Shown here: positions 1 through 6,061 of the stretch, piece by piece
Layout: each line of letters starts with the position of its first letter
Position numbering within the stretch: position 1 is the stretch's first letter
Origin: Nitrospirota bacterium
GTDB lineage: Bacteria > NPL-UPA2 > JAADIA01
Direction of reading: 5' to 3'
Assembly: GCA_013151555.1 (NCBI GenBank)
Contig: JAADIA010000031.1
Location: 1-13,669 of the forward strand
DNA length: 13,669 bases
Notes under the pieces: model-generated
Seen by the model: the letters and a program-made list of their open reading frames with translations, nothing else
Database searches by the model: none
Told to the model about the DNA's origin: nothing
Position numbers and translations under genes: made by a program

Positions 1-692
1 CCAAGACTTTAATCTGCAAAACCTTGCCAGCCTGGACCAAGTTTTTGGTAAAATTTTTGTCTTCGAGGCTTGGCTGAGGATTTCCTGAGGGATGGTTGTG
101 AACGCAAATTATAGATACCGCAAAATTCTGCAAAGCCTTTTGAAAAATTTCCCGGGTAATAGGTTCAGCTTGGTTTACCGTCCCCTCTGTTATTTCTGCG
201 ATATCAATGATTCTATTTTGAGAATTAAGAAGTAAAATTTTAAAGACTTCTTTCTTTAAATCCCTCATGCGCGGCATGAGAATTTCCACCACATCTTTTG
301 AGGATTTTATTTTAAGCTTATTTTCTTTTATCTCTTCATCCCTAAATCTCCGCCCAATCTCAATCGCTGCTTTTATCTGGCAAATCTTTGCCATTCCCAA
401 TCCTTTAAAATCTTTCCAGTTGGATAAATCGGTATGAGACATATTGCGAAAGGTTTTAAATTTCTGCAGAACCTTTCTTGCCAGATCAATAGCACTCTGG
501 CCTTTTACCCCCGTCCGCAACAAAATTGCCAACAATTCGGAATCACTAAGTGTATGTTCCCCATTTCTTAGCAATTTCTCTCGCGGCCTATCATCCTTCG
601 GCCAAGCCTTTATACCGGATAATAAATATTTTTTCAGTTTAGTTTTCCTTATGCTTGTTCTATACCTAAATTTGGAAAAACAGAGAAAACAA
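1..692 (-). CDS. radC: DNA repair protein RadC (JAB/MPN domain), 3' end beyond window
   Basis: Reading leftward, the frame gives a typical RadC. The N-terminal part has the family signature WPKDDRPREKLL followed by LSDSELLAILLRTG, a helix-hairpin-helix-like region. The JAB metalloprotease-like domain ends with the metal-binding motif HNHPSGNPQPSLED, encoded at about 50-110. The last ~35 residues lie off the left edge. RadC is widespread but its role is unsettled: it was named for DNA repair, and JAB domains are usually metal-dependent peptidases. The start is unclear. No ATG or GTG occurs between the upstream in-frame stop (TAG, about 699-701) and the conserved region, so TTG at 690-692 is the only common start codon. 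It would add ~25 residues not usual in the family and has no visible ribosome binding site. Family identity is secure; the start and activity are not. Confidence 0.9.
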
Positions 693-704
693 CAGAAACT
701 ATTA

Positions 705-724
705 AAACAGGGACAGACACTATT
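705..724. repeat. Short dispersed repeat, copy 1 (core AGGGACAGACAC)
   Basis: The 20-base stretch matches 13528-13547 at 18 of 20 positions, both differences being transitions. The shared core is AGGGACAGACAC. Both copies lie outside genes, this one just upstream of radC. From memory, GGGACAGACAC-type strings recur in intergenic DNA of many environmental bacterial genomes, often near IS200-like transposases, but no transposase is present here. Confidence 0.45.
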
Positions 725-784
725 TATTTTAAAAGCACCCACACTGTCTATGACAATTCCAACCTACTACTCCACCTATGCCTC

Positions 785-838
785 TCGTTATCGTAACGAA
801 TGCAGCCCTGTTTGCCAAGCTTTTCGTTATTGTAATGT
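785..838. repeat. Palindrome and degenerate second copy, possible operator pair
   Basis: TCGTTA-TCG-TAACGA at 785-799 is a perfect palindrome with 6-base arms. A related copy, matching 12 of 15 bases, sits at 824-838, a shift of 39 bases or about four helical turns. The pair lies between the XRE regulator gene and radC. Small XRE repressors often bind palindromes near their own gene, so an operator role is possible. That is inference from position only. Confidence 0.35.
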
Positions 839-888
839 AGAAATATTCCTTTCCACTTTTTCGATTCTGCAGCCTCTTCCTCTTCCCC

Positions 889-1092
889 TTATTCATCCAA
901 AAAATGTCCCGCGGTTTTTTTGAGAACTTTGGCGATTTTGACCAGGGTTTCCAGGGATGGTGAGATGGCGCCGGTTTCGTAATGAGAGATGCTTTTTTGT
1001 GTGCTGCCGATTTTGTCGGCCAGTTGGGTCTGGGTGAGGTCCATCTCGACCCGGGCTAATTTGATTTTCTTCCCTAATTTTTTCTTATTCAT
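889..1092 (-). CDS. Small XRE-family helix-turn-helix transcriptional regulator
   Basis: This 67-residue protein is almost entirely one HTH_3 (Cro/C1-type) domain. Helices 2-3 are at about residues 21-42, with the typical pattern QTQLADKIGSTQKSISHYETG and then PSLETLVKIAKVL. There is no effector or sensor domain. The ATG at 1092 is preceded by a purine-rich ribosome binding site (GGAAGAGG, about 6 bases upstream). It probably acts as a dimeric DNA-binding repressor; its target cannot be read from the sequence. A palindrome pair just downstream (785-838) is a candidate site. The gene has its own promoter (1172-1200) and a terminator-like hairpin in its leader (1110-1145). Proteins of this size also serve as antitoxins, but no toxin gene is adjacent. 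Confidence 0.88.
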   Translation of the reverse strand: MNKKKLGKKIKLARVEMDLTQTQLADKIGSTQKSISHYETGAISPSLETLVKIAKVLKKTAGHFLDE

Positions 1093-1109
1093 TTGCTTCC
1101 TCTTCCTTT

Positions 1110-1145
1110 AAAAAAACCGGCAAAGGGTTTGGGCGGAGTCCGGTT
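1110..1145 (-). promoter_or_regulatory. Terminator-like hairpin in the XRE gene leader (possible attenuator)
   Basis: Read on the minus strand, AACCGG (1140-1145) pairs with CCGGTT (1115-1120) across a 19-base loop, followed at once by seven T residues (1110-1116). It lies between the candidate promoter and the ribosome binding site of the XRE gene, so it would form in that mRNA leader and could end transcription early. The stem is only six pairs, so function is uncertain. Confidence 0.4.
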
Positions 1146-1171
1146 ATTTGCTCCTATTCCTTCAGGATAAT

Positions 1172-1200
1172 AATATATACCAATTTAGTCATAAAGGCAA
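1172..1200 (-). promoter_or_regulatory. Sigma-70-type promoter of the XRE regulator gene
   Basis: On the minus strand TTGCCT (1195-1200) and TATATT (1172-1177) are spaced by exactly 17 bases. The expected transcription start is near 1165, giving a leader of about 70 bases that contains the hairpin at 1110-1145. Confidence 0.5.
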
Positions 1201-1312
1201 GGTTTTTCTGGAAAATGAATGAGAGGGAAACTCCAGAAGGTTTGCTGCCGGGAAAAGGGGAAAGGATGGAGGCAAGAATGAAAACGGCTGGATAGTCCGC
1301 CCGGTATCCTCA

Positions 1313-1357
1313 GAAAATTAAAACCCCTGCCTTATCGGATTGATAAGGACAAGGGTT
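1313..1357 (-). terminator. Rho-independent terminator of ssrA
   Basis: Read on the minus strand, just after the tmRNA 3' end, CCTTATC and GATAAGG form a perfect 7-pair stem with a 5-base loop. An outer AACCC/GGGTT pairing extends it across small internal loops, and the T-rich run TTTTAATTTT follows. Position, orientation and structure all fit an intrinsic terminator for ssrA. Confidence 0.8.
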
Positions 1358-1371
1358 CGAATTGGTTAGAA

Positions 1372-1726
1372 TGGTGGAGGCGAGGGGAATCGAACCCCTG
1401 TCTCGAGATAGATCCAAAGCAGCATCTACATGTTTAGCCTATTCTTTAAATTTCGCCTTCTTCCGACTCCTATAGGCGGGATGCGGAAGGGGCTAGCTTA
1501 AGAAAGTCTCGCCCCGTTCACTTAAGCAAAGAACGGAACCAGCCTGCTAAACGGCGTCTCTTCCTCCCCACAGGCTAAGTCAGAGAGACGTGCTGGCCTA
1601 TTTAGGCAGCATAAGCAAACTGCTGATTGGCAGTTAGTTTTTTGCCAGGTGTTTTTACGAGGCCTCCCGGCAACCTCGGCATGCAGCTATCTTTTTCCTT
1701 ATCCCGATCGAATCCTATTCGCCCCC
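1372..1726 (-). ncRNA. ssrA: Transfer-messenger RNA (tmRNA, ssrA), one-piece form
   Basis: tmRNA rescues stalled ribosomes by acting first as tRNA-Ala and then as an mRNA encoding a degradation tag. The 5' end GGGGGCG pairs with CGCCTCC at the 3' end (one G-U pair), followed by discriminator A and an encoded CCA. The T-arm (GGTTCGATTCC) precedes the 3' acceptor strand. The tag reading frame is at 1602-1646 and gives GKKLTANQQFAYAA then TAA. Its resume codon appears to be GGC (Gly) at 1644-1646, and its end resembles the usual YALAA degron. The length of about 355 bases is normal. smpB lies directly upstream on the same strand and a terminator follows at 1313-1357. No strong promoter is visible between smpB and ssrA (TACAAT near 1751-1756 lacks a good -35), so it may be made from the smpB transcript. 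Confidence 0.96.
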
Positions 1727-1762
1727 CTTTCCGGTTAACTTGTTTCGTTCACAATTGTAATT

Positions 1763-1820
1763 TTAAACTTTAAACTTTTAACTTTCAACCTTTAACTTTC
1801 TTCAACTTTCTTCAACTTTC
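1763..1820. repeat. A/T-rich tandem repeat between smpB and ssrA
   Basis: On the minus strand two copies of the 10-mer GAAAGTTGAA are followed by about five degenerate 7-mers of the AAGTTTA type. The repeat begins inside the last two codons of smpB and supplies its TGA stop, then runs into the spacer before ssrA. It looks like slippage-prone DNA. Confidence 0.65.
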
Positions 1821-2279
1821 TTTCCTTCTATCTTTAGCTGCTTTCTCCATTTCTCTATCCGCTTCTTTCTTCTTTAAGTCCTGACGTTTATCGTATGACC
1901 GTTTCCCCTTGGCCAAAGCCAGTTCCACCTTGGCCAGCCCGTGCTTAAAATAGAGTTGCAGGGGAATAAGGGTCAGGCCACGCTCGGCGGTCTTTCCCAA
2001 TAACTTTTTAATTTCCCTTTTATGTAAGAGCAACTTTCGCGTTCTGGTGGGGTCCTGCTCAGCCACGATTCCGAATTCATAAGGACTTATATGTAAATTA
2101 TGAAGGAATATTTCCTCTCCTTCAATGTGGGCAAAACTATCCTTCAGATTAGCTCGTCCCTGCCGGAGTGACTTTACCTCCGTTCCCCGTAAAACCATCC
2201 CGGCTTCATATGTTTCCAGGATATGGTAATCGTGCCTGGCTTTTCTATTTCTTGCTACTACCTTATTTTCCCCTGCCAT
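1812..2279 (-). CDS. smpB: SsrA-binding protein SmpB
   Basis: SmpB binds the tRNA-like part of tmRNA and brings it to stalled ribosomes. The 155-residue length is normal. Family hallmarks are in order: the N-terminal [46 protein letters not shown], the [15 protein letters not shown] segment, and the basic C-terminal tail rich in [15 protein letters not shown] that enters the ribosomal A site. The ATG at 2279 follows AGGGG at suitable spacing. A promoter at 2298-2326 would leave only about a 12-base leader. Its RNA partner ssrA is the next gene downstream on the same strand, a common arrangement. The last two codons and the stop lie in a tandem repeat. Confidence 0.97.
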   Translation of the reverse strand: MAGENKVVARNRKARHDYHILETYEAGMVLRGTEVKSLRQGRANLKDSFAHIEGEEIFLHNLHISPYEFGIVAEQDPTRTRKLLLHKREIKKLLGKTAERGLTLIPLQLYFKHGLAKVELALAKGKRSYDKRQDLKKKEADREMEKAAKDRRKES

Positions 2280-2297
2280 TATAAACCCCTATAAGTA

Positions 2298-2326
2298 AAT
2301 ATACCATATCTAACGATAAATAGCAA
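2298..2326 (-). promoter_or_regulatory. Sigma-70-type promoter of smpB
   Basis: Minus-strand TTGCTA (2321-2326) and TATATT (2298-2303) are separated by 17 bases. The expected start near 2291 leaves a short leader that still contains the AGGGG ribosome binding site. Confidence 0.55.
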
Positions 2327-2389
2327 TAAAACGGCGGCAATTCAAGCTATAGTAACAGCCCCCCGGTTTACCCGCAAGCCAAAAAATGG

Positions 2390-2419
2390 TTGACATAAGA
2401 AGGATAATTACAGTATGAT
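2390..2419 (+). promoter_or_regulatory. Sigma-70-type promoter of tRNA-Leu
   Basis: A perfect TTGACA (2390-2395) and TATGAT (2414-2419) are separated by 18 bases. The expected start is about 7 bases before the mature tRNA 5' end at 2433. Confidence 0.75.
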
Positions 2420-2432
2420 AGGAGAAGGAAAA

Positions 2433-2516
2433 GCCGAAGTGGCGGAACTGGCAGACGCGCATGATTCAGGGTCATGTGGGGGCAACCTCGTCGGGGTTCA
2501 AATCCCCGCTTCGGCA
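2433..2516 (+). tRNA. tRNA-Leu, anticodon CAG (reads CUG)
   Basis: The acceptor arms GCCGAAG/CTTCGGC pair perfectly and are followed by discriminator A. The anticodon stem CATGA/TCATG encloses the loop TTCAGGG, giving anticodon CAG. A long variable arm (about TGGGGGCAACCTCG) marks it as class II, as expected for Leu. The T-arm is CGGGGTTCAAATCCCCG. CCA is not encoded. It is 84 bases long. Confidence 0.95.
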
Positions 2517-2547
2517 TTATGCTTTATAATTATTAGAAAGCAATAAG

Positions 2548-2850
2548 TTAAGCTAACCAAGTTTTTTTGGTATCCATACGGCACCCTGTTACCTCGATGG
2601 TGACAATGTTATTGCCTTCCCCGGTAACACGACGCGATATCCTATCCCAGACCATCCTGTCATCGTCAAGATAAACGGTAACAGGGCCATTTAATATGAC
2701 GTTATAAAGCAATCGGGAATCAAATTCATCTAATTCCAGCGCAATCTGGATATTAACCTCTCATTTGCCGCAAAAAAAGACGTTACCGGTAATCTGCCCG
2801 AGCGTGGGAAGATATTTGAGTAGTAAGTATGAAAAGTCAAGCTTGCCCAT
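2548..2850 (-). pseudogene. TGA-interrupted ~100-codon ORF: broken gene remnant, or less likely a recoded gene
   Basis: On the minus strand one frame runs from ATG at 2850 to TAA at 2548-2550 with a single in-frame TGA at 2763-2761 (codon 30). The part after the TGA has protein-like composition (VNIQIALELDEF, then YNVILNGPVTVYL, then GNNIVTIEVTG). The alternating hydrophobic pattern and the phrases LNG and GxNxIxIxV recall the beta-sandwich (galactose-binding-like) domains of carbohydrate-active proteins, but I do not recognise a specific family. The residues before the TGA are CGK, so a selenocysteine reading would give a CxxU motif. A small hairpin TCCAG/CTGGA begins 10 bases after the TGA. 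The frame overlaps the first 22 bases of the opposing methyltransferase gene and has no ribosome binding site. A decayed gene fragment is the simplest reading. Confidence 0.4.
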
Positions 2851-3470
2851 TGTGCAATACGGAAACGGTGCGTAGTTATTTCCAGGACGACAGGCGGGAC
2901 TATCTTCGCTGTCAAATGTGCCATTTGATATTTGTTCCTTCGGGGCAGTTCTTATCTGAAAGAGAAGAAAAGGTCCGGTATGACTTACACCAAAACCGGC
3001 CGGAAGACCAAAGGTATCGTCAATTTTTAGGCCGGATATTTAATCCTCTGCAAGAGCGTTTAGCTCCGGGAAGTTACGGTCTGGATTTTGGCTCCGGCCC
3101 GGGGCCGACACTCTCGGTAATGTTTGAAGAGGCGGGACATTCTGTAACTATCTATGACTATTATTATGCCAGGAAGCCTTCGGTATTGGAAAAGCAATAC
3201 GATTTTATTACCGCCACTGAGGTGCTGGAACACCTTCATATGCCCGGAAAAGAGTTGGATAGGTTATGGAATTGCCTGAAGCCGGGAGGCAGCCTGGGGG
3301 TGATGACTAAACTTGCGTTAGAGCCGGAGAGGTTTTCTCAATGGCATTATAAAAATGATCCTACGCATGTTTGTTTTTTCTCCCGGTCGACCTTTGAATG
3401 GTTGGCCGCTCAGTGGCTGGCAGAACTTACGTTTGTTGATAAGGATGCCGCTATTTTCCTTAAGAAATAA
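2829..3470 (+). CDS. Class I SAM-dependent methyltransferase with N-terminal zinc-ribbon-like CxxC pairs
   Basis: This 213-residue protein starts with two CxxC pairs, C6-PL-C9 and C28-QM-C31, probably a small zinc-binding knuckle. A Rossmann-type methyltransferase domain follows. Motif I is LDFGSGPG (residues 85-92), the acidic end of strand 2 is near D110, EVLEHL (131-136) is typical of the Methyltransf_23/11 group, and LKPGG (150-154) marks the post-strand-4 turn. The segment WHYKNDPTHVCFFS (172-185) matches a conserved tail seen in this zinc-ribbon methyltransferase group, as I recall it. The substrate is unknown; relatives often sit in small-molecule or glycan pathways. Ribosome binding before ATG 2829 is poor. 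The 5' end overlaps an opposing broken frame. The next gene begins 70 bases downstream on the same strand, so co-transcription is possible. Confidence 0.85.
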   Translation: MKSQACPLCNTETVRSYFQDDRRDYLRCQMCHLIFVPSGQFLSEREEKVRYDLHQNRPEDQRYRQFLGRIFNPLQERLAPGSYGLDFGSGPGPTLSVMFEEAGHSVTIYDYYYARKPSVLEKQYDFITATEVLEHLHMPGKELDRLWNCLKPGGSLGVMTKLALEPERFSQWHYKNDPTHVCFFSRSTFEWLAAQWLAELTFVDKDAAIFLKK

Positions 3471-3540
3471 TAAATTCTAAAGTTGAGAGAAGGGAAACAA
3501 GCCTCGTCGCTGAACCTTGACGCCGGGGAAAGGAGGAGAG

Positions 3541-4473
3541 ATGTTAAGTGAATCAAAGCTTGAGACGACGGAGTTAGGCAAGACGGGACTTGAAATCACC
3601 CGGTTTGCAGCCGGAGGTCATTTTACAAATGGACCCCTTGCCCATGAAGATATCCCCAGGAGGGTAAATGAACTTAACCATCTCCTGGACCTTGGGGTAA
3701 CTTATTTTGATGTTCAGTGGGAACCGGAAGAACTGGCTACGGCGGAAATCATGAAAACCCGCAAGGATGAGTTTGCGGTAGCCTGGCCTCTGCATGGGGT
3801 TACACAACTTGGCGGGGAAATCACGGAAAAGTATATCCTGGACTACTGTAATGACCACCGGTCCCGTTTTGACGTTCAACATGTGGATATCCTGCTCTGG
3901 GTAGCCCTTGAGCTTTATGAAGAGACTGAGAAGAAGGTGATGGATGTGGTTCGTTCCGCCTTTTCTACTCTTAAGGCACAGGGATTTTGTGACTACCTTG
4001 CCTTTTCTTGTCACCATTCCCCGGAAATGGCATTGCGGGGAATTGCAGCCGATGGTTTTGATGTTATGATGGCGCCTTATTGTGCACTTCACCCAGCAGC
4101 AGAAAGAGAGGTGTTCAAGGCGGCAAAAGCTAAGGGTATCGGAACGGTGGGGATGAAACCCTTCGGGGGTAGTGAAGGTTTTTTTACTAAGGTATGGTCA
4201 GGTGAAATAACTCACCCGGAAGTAAAAAAATGGAAAGACGGCAAAGAACCTTTTGAGGCAGCAACCCGCTGGATAATGCAGAATAAGGACCTTGATTGTA
4301 CGGTTCCGGGGGCCCACTCAATTCAACAGATTGACCAGCTCTTCAAGGCGGTACAGGAACCTTTCAATGATGAAGATGAAGAAATCCTGAACACAATGAA
4401 AAGAATCCTGAAGGAGACGGATCTGGATGCGCAGATAAAGGGTCCGGTCGGCAAGCCGGGCAAATGGAATTAA
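3541..4473 (+). CDS. Aldo/keto reductase-fold protein lacking most catalytic residues
   Basis: The overall pattern is that of aldo/keto reductases: N-terminal TTELGKTGLEITRFAAGG, LLDLGVTYFD (about 48-57), FDVMMAPYCALHP (173-185), KAKGIGTVGMKPFGG (196-210, a family hallmark) and CTVPGAHS (253-260). The TIM-barrel length of about 310 residues is normal. The catalytic tetrad is largely missing. Asp57 is kept, but Tyr of the usual DTAxxYG is replaced (FDVQWEPEE), Lys of the IATK strand is Trp82 (FAVAWPLH), and His of the LLxLH strand is Trp120 (VDILLWV). The C-terminal Fe-S cysteines seen in some relatives are absent. Either it uses different chemistry or it binds rather than reduces. ATG 3541 was chosen because AGGAGG lies just upstream; an earlier in-frame ATG at 3517 has none. 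pdxA follows by 31 bases. Confidence 0.85.
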   Translation: MLSESKLETTELGKTGLEITRFAAGGHFTNGPLAHEDIPRRVNELNHLLDLGVTYFDVQWEPEELATAEIMKTRKDEFAVAWPLHGVTQLGGEITEKYILDYCNDHRSRFDVQHVDILLWVALELYEETEKKVMDVVRSAFSTLKAQGFCDYLAFSCHHSPEMALRGIAADGFDVMMAPYCALHPAAEREVFKAAKAKGIGTVGMKPFGGSEGFFTKVWSGEITHPEVKKWKDGKEPFEAATRWIMQNKDLDCTVPGAHSIQQIDQLFKAVQEPFNDEDEEILNTMKRILKETDLDAQIKGPVGKPGKWN

Positions 4474-4504
4474 GCACAGGTTATTATTGAGTCAGGAGAT
4501 TAAA

Positions 4505-5548
4505 ATGAAGAAGCCGGTTATTGGTATTACTATGGGAGACCCTGCCGGAATCGGGGCAGAGATCATCGTTAAGGCTTTCTCCGAAGAGGAATTTTCCCGG
4601 ATTTGCTTGCCTTTAGTCATTGGGGAGAAGAAAGTTTTAGAAAGAGCTATTGACCTGGTCAAAGACGCGGGGGGTGAGAGGATATCCCTGCATTGTATCT
4701 CTGCGGTGGAAGAAGCCGGAGGTGAACAGGGAATAATCGACCTCCTTGACCTGAATAACATAGAAGCGGATTTTTTAACTTATGGCCGGGTGGATAAAGA
4801 TTGTGGGAAAGCTTCCATAGGGTATATCGAAAAGGCGATAGAGCTGGCTTTAAAAGGAGAAATCCAGGCTATGGTTACTGCGCCTATCCATAAAGAGGCT
4901 GTAAATCTGGCCGGTCTGCCCTACCCTGGCCATACCGAGTTTTTAGCGGCCTTAACCGGAACGAGAGATTATGCCTTGATGCTTATTGACGGCGATTTTC
5001 GCATCATTCATGTTTCCAACCATCTTCCTTTGAAACAAGCCTGTGAGGAAGTGAAAAAAGAGAGGATCTTAAAAGTTATCAGGTTGGGAAACGAAATGTT
5101 GAAGAAGTTGGGAAAAGAAAATCCCCGCATAGCCGTAGCCGGGCTTAACCCGCACGCCGGGGAGGGAGGATTGTTTGGCCGGGAAGAGATAGAAGAGATA
5201 GTTCCGGCTCTGGAGTTGGCCGGGAAAGAAGGAATTAAAGTGGAGGGACCGATTCCTCCGGATACTATCTTCTCCAAAACACGGGGGGGACAATATGATT
5301 TGGCTGTGGCTATGTATCACGACCAGGGACATATTGCCATGAAAGTAGCCGGTTTTACTTATAACCGGGAAAGTGACCGGTGGACTTCTATCAGCGGAGT
5401 AAATATTACTTTGGGATTACCGATTATTCGCACTTCTGTTGACCACGGGGTAGCTTTCGACCAGGCAGGAAAGGGAACGGCTAATCCTCAGAGCTTGAAG
5501 GAGGCAATAAGGTTAGCGGTGCAATTAGCGCAGAAATTGCCTTGCTAA
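4505..5548 (+). CDS. pdxA: 4-hydroxythreonine-4-phosphate dehydrogenase PdxA
   Basis: PdxA oxidises 4-phosphohydroxy-L-threonine, and the product condenses with deoxyxylulose phosphate in vitamin B6 synthesis. Visible hallmarks are the N-terminal GITMGDPAGIGAE (residues 7-19), TAPIHKEA (125-132), PGHTEFLA (141-148), SNHLPL (171-176), GLNPHAGEGG (213-222) and YHDQGHIAMK (271-280). H173, H217 and H272 match the three metal-ligand histidines of E. coli PdxA. The 347-residue length is slightly above average. ATG 4505 is preferred because CAGGAG precedes it by about 7 bases; a TTG at 4487 would add six residues. The PdxA2 subfamily, acting on threonate phosphates, is an alternative, and no other B6 gene is in the window. 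The last 24 bases overlap the end of the opposing Nudix gene. Confidence 0.93.
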   Translation: MKKPVIGITMGDPAGIGAEIIVKAFSEEEFSRICLPLVIGEKKVLERAIDLVKDAGGERISLHCISAVEEAGGEQGIIDLLDLNNIEADFLTYGRVDKDCGKASIGYIEKAIELALKGEIQAMVTAPIHKEAVNLAGLPYPGHTEFLAALTGTRDYALMLIDGDFRIIHVSNHLPLKQACEEVKKERILKVIRLGNEMLKKLGKENPRIAVAGLNPHAGEGGLFGREEIEEIVPALELAGKEGIKVEGPIPPDTIFSKTRGGQYDLAVAMYHDQGHIAMKVAGFTYNRESDRWTSISGVNITLGLPIIRTSVDHGVAFDQAGKGTANPQSLKEAIRLAVQLAQKLPC

Positions 5549-6052
5549 CAGCAAGCCGGTTATCGTCTTCCCGTCTTTTATTGTCCCTTCTTCAATCATC
5601 TTCAGGGCTTCCTTAAATTTGAGGATGACCGGTTCCAGAAATTCATCGCTTTCTAAGTTCTGTTGTTTTTTCTCCAAATGAGTAGCTAAAAAGAGGTGGA
5701 TGAGTTCGCTGCTGAATCCGGGGGAAGGATAGAAGGAGAGTAGTTTTTTTAATTTTCCTGCCCGGTAGCCGATTTCTTCCTCTAATTCTCTCTCGGCACA
5801 TGACCGGGGCTCTTCTCCTTTCTCCAACTTTCCGGCAGGGATTTCGTAGATTACCTCCTCCACCGGCTTGCGGAACTGTCTTATCAGGATTACTTCCCCT
5901 CCGGGAAGAAGGGGAACGGCAGCCACCGCTCCTTGATGTTCGACGATTTCTCTAATAGCCTCTTTGCCGTTAGGAAGAATAACTTCATCGATCCGCAGAT
6001 TGATTATCTTTCCTTTGTAAACCTGTCTTGATTTGCTTGTTTTCTCTTCCAT
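5525..6052 (-). CDS. Nudix hydrolase, ADP-ribose/ADP-sugar pyrophosphatase type
   Basis: The 175-residue protein contains a complete Nudix box at residues 74-96 (G74, E80, R88-E89, E92-E93, G95), which binds the catalytic metal. The flanks are typical of NudF/ADP-ribose pyrophosphatases: the early VYKGKIINLRIDEVILPNG, then VAAVPLLPGGEVILIRQFRKP, IYEIPAGKLEKGE and, after the box, a proline at SFYPSPGFSSE, placed as in ADP-ribose pyrophosphatases. It probably hydrolyses ADP-ribose or other ADP-sugars in the cytoplasm. No ribosome binding site precedes ATG 6052, and the best promoter (6062-6090) puts transcription start only a base or two upstream, so translation may begin on a leaderless mRNA. 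Its 3' end overlaps pdxA tail-to-tail by 24 bases, with no terminator between them. Confidence 0.93.
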   Translation of the reverse strand: MEEKTSKSRQVYKGKIINLRIDEVILPNGKEAIREIVEHQGAVAAVPLLPGGEVILIRQFRKPVEEVIYEIPAGKLEKGEEPRSCAERELEEEIGYRAGKLKKLLSFYPSPGFSSELIHLFLATHLEKKQQNLESDEFLEPVILKFKEALKMIEEGTIKDGKTITGLLLARQFLR

Positions 6053-6061
6053 ATACAGGTT

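Noticed and set aside
444-923. 159-codon plus-strand ORF
   Set aside because: It is antisense to the radC start and XRE end, has low-complexity composition and no ribosome binding site; the minus-strand frames match known families.
2515-2546. Hairpin TGCTTT/AAAGCA after tRNA-Leu as a terminator
   Set aside because: It is an A/T-rich six-pair stem with a 10-base loop and no following T run; too weak to call.
2584-2686. 10-base inverted repeat CCCTGTTACC / GGTAACAGGG
   Set aside because: The arms are 80 bases apart within a protein-like frame, there is no insertion-element structure, and a chance match is plausible.
2433-2850. tRNA-Leu as an integration site for a mobile element
   Set aside because: No second copy of the tRNA 3' end was seen and no integrase gene is present.
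2730-2924. 64-codon minus-strand ORF in another frame over the methyltransferase 5' end
   Set aside because: It mostly reads antisense to the methyltransferase; the neighbouring minus frame, which crosses a TGA, has the more protein-like sequence.
3574-4092. 172-codon minus-strand ORF inside the AKR-like gene
   Set aside because: It is antisense to a well-matched family protein and has no recognisable motif or ribosome binding site.
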